A DNA stretch of 11,804 nt from Deltaproteobacteria bacterium (GTDB lineage: Bacteria > Desulfobacterota > Desulfobacteria > Desulfobacterales > UBA11574): positions 1-11,804 of the forward strand of contig JAFDBA010000056.1 of assembly GCA_019313505.1 (NCBI GenBank), written 5' to 3'. A model generated the notes under the pieces. It had not been told where the DNA came from. It was given only the letters and a program-made list of their open reading frames with translations, and did no database searches. Positions within the stretch are counted from its first letter, which is position 1, and every line of letters starts with the position of its first letter. Made by a program: the position numbers and the translations under genes. Below are positions 7,329 through 11,804 of the stretch, piece by piece.

Positions 7329-8249
7329 TTATTCTCCTGTCTCTTTAGCTTCAGTTGTTTCTCCCGACTCCTGACTTTCAGAATCTTCAGGGGTTTTATC
7401 ATCATTTTTGGTTGCAGATGTTTTTCTTTTTATTATTTCCACAACAGGCCCCTCCAAACCGTCTGAAATAATCTTTCTTGCACCAGGTTTTAATTCCGCA
7501 CCCACAGTTGTAATTTCAGATACTTCCTCCACTTCTTTGTCGGTTTCAGCCTGCTGTTTTTCATTCAGACGTTCTTTACCTTCAATGCAAGCATCAGCAA
7601 TTCTGGATGTGATCAGTCGTATTGCTCGTATGGCATCATCATTACCGGGTATGATATAATCAATCTCATCAGGATTACAATTGGTGTCAACAATTGCAAT
7701 AATTGGAATCCCGAGTCTTTTCCCCTCATGAACTGCAATCGCCTCATTCTTGGGGTCAACGACAAAAATAGCACCGGGAAGGTTATTCATAGTGCGTATT
7801 CCACCAAGATTATTATCTAGCTTTATCCGGTCTTTTTCGAGCTTCAGCCCCTCTTTTTTTGGAAAAAGGTTGATCGATCCGTCATTTACAATTGTATTTA
7901 GATAGTTAAGACGTTCTATGCTTTTTTTTATGGTCTGAAAATTTGTCAACATCCCTCCCAGCCATCGGTTGTGAACGTAAAACATTTCGCATCGATTCGC
8001 TTCCTCATAGATGGAATCCCGGGCCTGCTTTTTTGTGCCTACAAAAAGGATCAACTTACCGCTTGCAACGGTATCCACCACAAAATCATATACCTTCCTG
8101 AACATTCGAACAGTTTTCTGAAGATCAATAATATAAATGCCGTTCCTGGCCCCAAAGATATATTGCTTCATCTTGGGGTTCCACCGCTTTGTCTGATGAC
8201 CAAAGTGCACTCCTGATTCAAGTAATTCTTTCATTGTAATATAAGCCAT
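7329..8249 (-). CDS. rpsB: 30S ribosomal protein S2 with a C-terminal extension
   Basis: S2 binds late in assembly to the back of the 30S subunit near the head, next to S1 in species that have it. The 306-residue protein has the usual start MAYITMKELLESGVHFGH (1-18, first S2 signature). NRWLGGMLTNF (94-104) follows, then the second signature in PGAIFVVDPKNEAIAVHEG (158-176). DTNCNPDEIDYIIPGNDDAI (188-207) closes the core. Typical S2 proteins have about 240-260 residues. Here about 80 residues follow the core (from about 225), with charged stretches and a final segment rich in E, T, S, D and K. GGGAG lies 6 nt before the ATG. A 118-nt leader separates it from prmC. It heads the rpsB-tsf-pyrH-frr group, where S2 autoregulation is known in E. 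coli. Confidence 0.97.
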   Translation of the reverse strand: MAYITMKELLESGVHFGHQTKRWNPKMKQYIFGARNGIYIIDLQKTVRMFRKVYDFVVDTVASGKLILFVGTKKQARDSIYEEANRCEMFYVHNRWLGGMLTNFQTIKKSIERLNYLNTIVNDGSINLFPKKEGLKLEKDRIKLDNNLGGIRTMNNLPGAIFVVDPKNEAIAVHEGKRLGIPIIAIVDTNCNPDEIDYIIPGNDDAIRAIRLITSRIADACIEGKERLNEKQQAETDKEVEEVSEITTVGAELKPGARKIISDGLEGPVVEIIKRKTSATKNDDKTPEDSESQESGETTEAKETGE

Positions 8250-8367
8250 TATTTTCTCCCTTCTTAAACGGTTTTTCCACCGCCGATATCACCCCCGAAT
8301 CCGACCCCGCAATATGGGGCACCAGGAAACAGGTCCAAAGGCGTGCGAATTAATTAAACTAATCTGT
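8250..8367 (-). promoter_or_regulatory. Leader region of rpsB, possible promoter and autoregulatory RNA
   Basis: This 118-nt gap between the prmC stop and rpsB ATG is large for this tightly packed locus. On the minus strand it begins AT-rich, with a poor sigma70-like pair at best (TTGATT at the end of prmC, then a weakly matching AT-rich box about 16-17 nt later). A G+C-rich part follows. GCCCC (8320-8316) can pair with GGGGU (8308-8304) around a 7-nt loop, with a competing GGGGG run just downstream. A 4-bp hairpin CGGU/ACCG lies at 8282-8269, close to the ribosome site. S2 is known to repress its own mRNA through the leader in E. coli. That this leader works the same way is inference only. 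Confidence 0.3.
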
Positions 8368-9306
8368 TTAACAAATCAAATATTGATTCGCAACAGTTTT
8401 TTTCTTTTTCATCCGAACAACACGATCATATCCACTATAATCTTTTGTAAATACAACATGCTCATAATTTCCACACTGGTCGATAATACTCCGGACATCA
8501 TTTTTCTGATCATGGCCGATCTCCAGCAGCAGGCTCCCATTTCGGTTCAGATATCCATGGGCGGTGTTAATAATATGTCTTAAACAGAAAAGTCCGTCTT
8601 TGTTGCCGTCAAGGGCCGAAATCGGTTCATACTTGTAAATTTCAGGCATAAGATGCCCAATAGTTCGGGTTGGAACATAAGGCGGGTTTGATATGATCAT
8701 ATCAAAACATTTTTTCCCACGATTTAAGGGCATAAGCCAGTCAGCACAGAAAAAATTGACTGTCGTATCGAGGTCATGTCGCTTTGAATTTTGTGCGGCC
8801 AGCTTAACAGCTTCAACGGAACGGTCAGATGCGAAATAAATATGTTTTGGTCCCATGAATGCAATGGCAAGAATTACAGCCCCGGATCCTGTGCCGAGCT
8901 CTAATATGCTTTTTGGCGCCGATTTAACATCAGAACTTTTATCCTCGGGCAAAAGACTTAATGCAGCTTCAACAAGGCATTCGGTCTCCGGTCGCGGGAT
9001 TAAAACATCTTTTGTGACAGCAAAATCCATGGACCAGAACTCCTTGACCCCCACAATATATGCAACCGGTTCCCGTTCAATCCTTCGTTTTATTAAAACT
9101 TTAAATTTCGAAAGCTCATTTAAGTAAAGGGGCTGATCATATCGCAAGTACAGATCTATTCTTTTTAATTTTAAGATATGTGCGAGAAGTATTTCTGCTG
9201 TAGATCTCGGACTGTCTATATCGTGGGATTTAAAATAAGAAGTGGTCCATTTGAGAAGTTTTATTATGGTCCATTCAGGATCCCTGGGCTTCGGCTGATT
9301 CTGCAT
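8368..9306 (-). CDS. prmC: Peptide chain release factor N5-glutamine methyltransferase
   Basis: PrmC uses S-adenosylmethionine to methylate the glutamine of the GGQ motif in release factors, speeding peptide release. From the ATG at 9306 the protein has 312 residues. A helical N-terminal substrate-binding domain leads into EPVAYIVGVKEFWSMDF and VLIPRPETE (101-109). The SAM-binding motif ELGTGSG is at 136-142, and the catalytic NPPY is at 207-210 in SNPPYVP. The tail ends in a basic KKKK stretch. A TTG at 9339 would add 11 residues; the ATG with AGG 9 nt upstream is the better start. The gene overlaps prfA by 32 nt, so enzyme and substrate are made from neighbouring, probably coupled, reading frames. 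Confidence 0.95.
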   Translation of the reverse strand: MQNQPKPRDPEWTIIKLLKWTTSYFKSHDIDSPRSTAEILLAHILKLKRIDLYLRYDQPLYLNELSKFKVLIKRRIEREPVAYIVGVKEFWSMDFAVTKDVLIPRPETECLVEAALSLLPEDKSSDVKSAPKSILELGTGSGAVILAIAFMGPKHIYFASDRSVEAVKLAAQNSKRHDLDTTVNFFCADWLMPLNRGKKCFDMIISNPPYVPTRTIGHLMPEIYKYEPISALDGNKDGLFCLRHIINTAHGYLNRNGSLLLEIGHDQKNDVRSIIDQCGNYEHVVFTKDYSGYDRVVRMKKKKTVANQYLIC

Positions 9307-10360
9307 TCTGTAATGCCTGGGTCTGATAAAAAGTTGCAAGCTTTTCTATGATTTCGTCTATTTCTCCCTGCATAATATTTTCAAGCTTGTAAAGGGTAAG
9401 TCCGATCCTATGGTCGGTTACTCTTCCCTGGGGAAAGTTATACGTCCTGATTCTTCCGCTTCTGTCTCCGTTTCCTATCTGGCTTTTCCGTTCTTTAGAT
9501 CTTTTTTCATCCTGCTCCGTGACCATACGATCAAGAAGACGGGCACGCAGCACTTTCATGCCCTTGTTTTTATTTTTCAACTGGGATTTTTCATCCTGAC
9601 ACGTTACCACAATACCTGTGGGTAAATGGGTAAGACGTACTGCTGAATCGGTTGTATTCACACTTTGACCTCCCGGACCGGTTGATCGGAACACATCGAC
9701 TTTAATCTCATTTGGATCGATATGAAGTTCAACATCCTCGGCTTCCGGCAGAACCGCGACAGTCACTGCAGAGGTATGTATCCGCCCCTGAGCCTCGGTT
9801 TCCGGAACACGCTGGACACGATGTATGCCACTTTCATATTTAAAACGGCTGTATGCCCCTTTTCCGTGTATCATGGCAATGATCTCTTTTAAACCGCCAA
9901 CACCGGTCGGATGGTGGGTCATGACCTCGACTTTCCAATTTTTCCTTTCAGTATACCGGGTGTACATTCTGAAAAGATCACTTGCAAACAGTCCGGCCTC
10001 TTCCCCGCCCGTTCCAGCCCTTATTTCAACAATAACATTCTTATCATCATTGGAATCTTTGGGCAAAAGGAGATTCTTAAGATCGTTTTCGAGGTTCTCT
10101 TTGCTAAGGGTCAGGGCTCCGACTTCATCCCGGGCCATCTCTTTTATATCCGGGTCTTTGTCCTTCAACAGCTCCATGCTGTCATTGAGGTCTTCTATAA
10201 TCCGCTTATACTTTCTGAAAACCAATACAATTTTGTTAAGATCGGCATGTTCCCGGCTATATTTCTGGTATGCGTCCCGATCTTGTACAATCCCGGGATC
10301 GCTTAAAAGCTTTTCGACTTCTAAGAATCTATTTTCAACACCTGTCAATCTATCAAACAT
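9275..10360 (-). CDS. prfA: Peptide chain release factor 1
   Basis: RF1 reads UAA and UAG stop codons and triggers peptide release. The 361-residue protein has the N-terminal coiled domain, the EIRAGTGGEEAGLFA segment (112-126), and the anticodon-like tripeptide PET at 186-188 in HRVQRVPETEAQGR, the PxT form typical of RF1 (RF2 has SPF). The peptidyl-transferase motif GGQ is at 230-232 in STGPGGQSVNTTDSA, with Q232 as the expected PrmC substrate. NFPQGRVTDHR (308-318) is also intact. The ATG at 10360 follows an in-frame TGA. No close Shine-Dalgarno is visible; a GGAG is 17 nt away. The gene comes after a terminator-like element behind rpmE, yet no promoter is evident between them. Confidence 0.98.
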   Translation of the reverse strand: MFDRLTGVENRFLEVEKLLSDPGIVQDRDAYQKYSREHADLNKIVLVFRKYKRIIEDLNDSMELLKDKDPDIKEMARDEVGALTLSKENLENDLKNLLLPKDSNDDKNVIVEIRAGTGGEEAGLFASDLFRMYTRYTERKNWKVEVMTHHPTGVGGLKEIIAMIHGKGAYSRFKYESGIHRVQRVPETEAQGRIHTSAVTVAVLPEAEDVELHIDPNEIKVDVFRSTGPGGQSVNTTDSAVRLTHLPTGIVVTCQDEKSQLKNKNKGMKVLRARLLDRMVTEQDEKRSKERKSQIGNGDRSGRIRTYNFPQGRVTDHRIGLTLYKLENIMQGEIDEIIEKLATFYQTQALQNAESAEAQGS

Positions 10361-10403
10361 AGGTCTTGTTCAGATCACTCCATTAAAAAAAACAGTGACG
10401 CCT

Positions 10404-10469
10404 AAAAAAAACGGCCCATCATCTTTTGCATATGTTTATGAGGGATTAGCCGTGTCGGTGGATGGGCTG
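10404..10469 (-). terminator. Terminator-like hairpin with U8 tract after rpmE
   Basis: On the minus strand GCCCATC pairs with GATGGGC as a 7-bp G+C-rich stem, extended past an A-C mismatch by one more pair (arms 10469-10461 and 10420-10412). Eight U residues follow directly (10411-10404). The loop is about 40 nt, long for an intrinsic terminator. A second U8 tract lies 11 nt further on (10392-10385). The stem begins just 1 nt past the rpmE stop. Partial termination of the rho-rpmE transcript before prfA is a reasonable reading. Confidence 0.5.
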
Positions 10470-10470
10470 T

Positions 10471-10680
10471 TTATTTGTTCTGAAATTTTTCATATTTCTT
10501 GCGGAAGCGCTCAATTCGTCCGGCAGTGTCCACAAGTTTCTGTTTGCCTGTAAAGAAAGGATGGCACTTTGAGCAGATTTCAACCCGTATATCAGATTTT
10601 GTCGAACCTGCTTCTAATACATTGCCGCATGCGCACCTTATGGCTGTCTTTTTATACTCAGGATGAATGTCATTTTTCAT
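10471..10680 (-). CDS. rpmE: 50S ribosomal protein L31, zinc-binding type
   Basis: L31 sits at the inter-subunit bridge between the 50S central protuberance and the 30S head. The 69-residue protein starts MKNDIHPEYKKTAIRCACGN and has the four zinc-ligand cysteines C16, C18, C36 and C39 (CxC and CxxC). This marks it as the zinc-containing form, as opposed to the cysteine-free paralogue induced under zinc starvation in some bacteria. CHPFFTGKQKLVDTAGR (39-55) is the conserved second half. A G-rich run (AGGGGG) about 10 nt before the ATG serves as ribosome site. It follows rho by 25 nt, a neighbour pair also seen in Bacillus. No Zur-like operator was recognised in the 25-nt gap. Confidence 0.97.
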   Translation of the reverse strand: MKNDIHPEYKKTAIRCACGNVLEAGSTKSDIRVEICSKCHPFFTGKQKLVDTAGRIERFRKKYEKFQNK

Positions 10681-10705
10681 ATGTTTTCAACCCCCTGCTT
10701 TTCTT

Positions 10706-11804
10706 TTACGCATTCATTGAATCTAAGAAATCTTGATTATTCTTTGTTCCACTCATTTTATCAAGTAAAAACTCCAAACTGTCAGCAGGATTTAAGGAAG
10801 AAAGCAGCTTTCTTAAAATCCAGACACGGGTCAGTGTTCCCTCATCCAGAAGAAGCTCTTCCTTGCGCGTACCCGATTTTTTTATGTCAATAGCAGGGAA
10901 CACACGTTTATCAGCAAGCCTGCGATCTAACTGAATTTCCAAATTGCCGGTACCCTTGAATTCTTCAAAAATGACTTCATCCATACGACTTCCGGTATCA
11001 ACCAGGGCGGTTGCTATAATGGTGAGGCTTCCCCCATCTTCAATGTTTCTTGCAGCTCCGAAAAAACGTTTTGGGCGTTGAAGTGCATTTGAATCAACGC
11101 CTCCGGAAAGTATCTTACCGCTTGGCGGGATAACAGAATTGTATGCCCGTGCGAGCCGGGTTATGCTATCTAAAAGAATAACCACATCTTTTTTATGTTC
11201 CACCAGACGCTTGGACTTCTCGATAACCATTTCAGCAACCTGAACATGTCTTTCTGCAGGCTCGTCAAAGGTCGAACTAATTACTTCGCCGTCCACGGAT
11301 CGGTCCATGTCCGTGACCTCTTCGGGGCGTTCGTCAATAAGGAGCACAAACAGAACAATATCTTTATGATTGACACTGATACTATTGGCAATCGACTGCA
11401 GCAGCATTGTCTTTCCGGATCTTGGAGGTGAAACAATCAACCCTCTTTGACCAAAACCGATAGGGCTCAAAAGGTCCATTATTCTCGTGGAATAATTATC
11501 AGAATCGCATTCAAGCATTAGCTTACTTTCCGGATAAAGGGGCGTCAGATTGTCAAAAAGAATTTTTTCCCTGGCCAACTCCGGATCTTCATAATTTACC
11601 GCTTCGACCTTTAACAGGGCAAAATATCGTTCCGTCTCCTTAGGTTGCCGAATCTGTCCGGACACAGTATCCCCTGTTCTTAGATTGAAGCGGCGTATCT
11701 GTGAAGGAGACACATAAATATCATCAGGCCCCGGCAAGTAATTGTAATTAGGCGCCCGTAAAAATCCGAATCCGTCCGGCAGTATTTCGAGTGTACCTTC
11801 TCCG
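10706..11804 (-). CDS. rho: Transcription termination factor Rho (partial, N-terminus outside the window)
   Basis: Rho is a hexameric RNA-dependent ATPase that translocates along untranslated RNA and terminates transcription. The frame stays open past the apparent TTG start at 11737 to the window edge. This gives 365 visible residues, starting in the RNA-binding cold-shock-like domain (GTLEILPDGFGFLRAP). Positions below count from the first visible residue. YVSPSQIRRFNLRTGDTVSG (30-49) completes the primary-site region. Walker A is SPPRSGKT (125-132) and Walker B is VVILLDS (207-213). The Q-loop region includes GGVDSNALQRPKRFFGAARN (234-253), and the R-loop region FEEFKGTGN (279-287) follows. 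LADKRVFPAIDIKKSGTRKE (296-315) is near the end. The visible part matches full-length Rho with no insertion; any N-terminal extension would be outside. It may be co-transcribed with rpmE. Confidence 0.98.
   Translation of the reverse strand, partial: GEGTLEILPDGFGFLRAPNYNYLPGPDDIYVSPSQIRRFNLRTGDTVSGQIRQPKETERYFALLKVEAVNYEDPELAREKILFDNLTPLYPESKLMLECDSDNYSTRIMDLLSPIGFGQRGLIVSPPRSGKTMLLQSIANSISVNHKDIVLFVLLIDERPEEVTDMDRSVDGEVISSTFDEPAERHVQVAEMVIEKSKRLVEHKKDVVILLDSITRLARAYNSVIPPSGKILSGGVDSNALQRPKRFFGAARNIEDGGSLTIIATALVDTGSRMDEVIFEEFKGTGNLEIQLDRRLADKRVFPAIDIKKSGTRKEELLLDEGTLTRVWILRKLLSSLNPADSLEFLLDKMSGTKNNQDFLDSMNA

Noticed and set aside
10375..10383. Two-codon minus-strand reading frame ATG GAG TGA ahead of prfA, as a possible regulatory mini-ORF
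   Set aside because: No ribosome site precedes it, only a U tract, and such a short match is expected by chance.
9825..10553. Long 242-codon open frame on the plus strand opposite prfA and rpmE
   Set aside because: It is antisense to strongly recognised prfA and rpmE, has serine/leucine-rich low-quality composition typical of shadow frames, and matches no family I know.
11400..11430. Rho Walker A with Arg and Ser (SPPRSGKT) where E. coli has Lys and Ala, as a possible functional change
   Set aside because: The essential GKT is intact and conservative Lys/Arg variation at this position is expected among Rho proteins.
11735..11737. TTG taken as the start of rho
   Set aside because: The frame upstream to the window edge encodes conserved Rho RNA-binding sequence, so the gene is simply cut by the window.

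Overview
The window looks like an ordinary stretch of core bacterial chromosome. All thirteen genes lie on the minus strand, so transcription runs from high to low coordinates. Base composition is moderately AT-leaning and even throughout. The proteins look like those of Desulfobacterota, probably Desulfobacterales-like sulfate reducers. That placement is an inference from remembered protein texture and gene order; no search was run. I see no mobile element, phage gene, CRISPR array, tRNA or rRNA.

Layout in order of transcription. (1) 11804-10471: rho (its 5' end lies outside the window) and rpmE, followed by a terminator-like hairpin with a U tract at 10469-10404. (2) 10360-8368: prfA (release factor 1) and prmC, the methyltransferase that modifies the release-factor GGQ glutamine; the two overlap by 32 nt. 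(3) A 118-nt leader, then 8249-5429: rpsB, tsf, pyrH and frr, tightly packed translation genes with UMP kinase among them. (4) 5472-1445: uppS, cdsA, dxr and rseP, covering isoprenoid carrier lipid, CDP-diacylglycerol, the MEP pathway and intramembrane proteolysis. uppS overlaps frr by 44 nt. (5) 1415-1: the N-terminal half of a long purL with a PurS-like front domain, running off the left edge.

Together the genes cover transcription termination, translation termination and its maturation enzyme, ribosome assembly and recycling, elongation-factor recharging, pyrimidine and purine nucleotide supply, and envelope lipid precursors. The order frr-uppS-cdsA-dxr-rseP is the Bacillus-like version of this widely conserved cluster; E. 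coli has frr-dxr-uppS-cdsA-rseP. The rho-rpmE-prfA-prmC block is here placed directly upstream of rpsB.

There is no gene-free stretch over 300 bases. The largest gaps are 4558-4695 (138 nt, nothing recognisable), 8250-8367 (rpsB leader), 10361-10470 (terminator-like) and 2513-2588 (short repeats). I did not find a novel system. The findings are modest points about leaders, repeats, overlapping coding, start codons and protein extensions.
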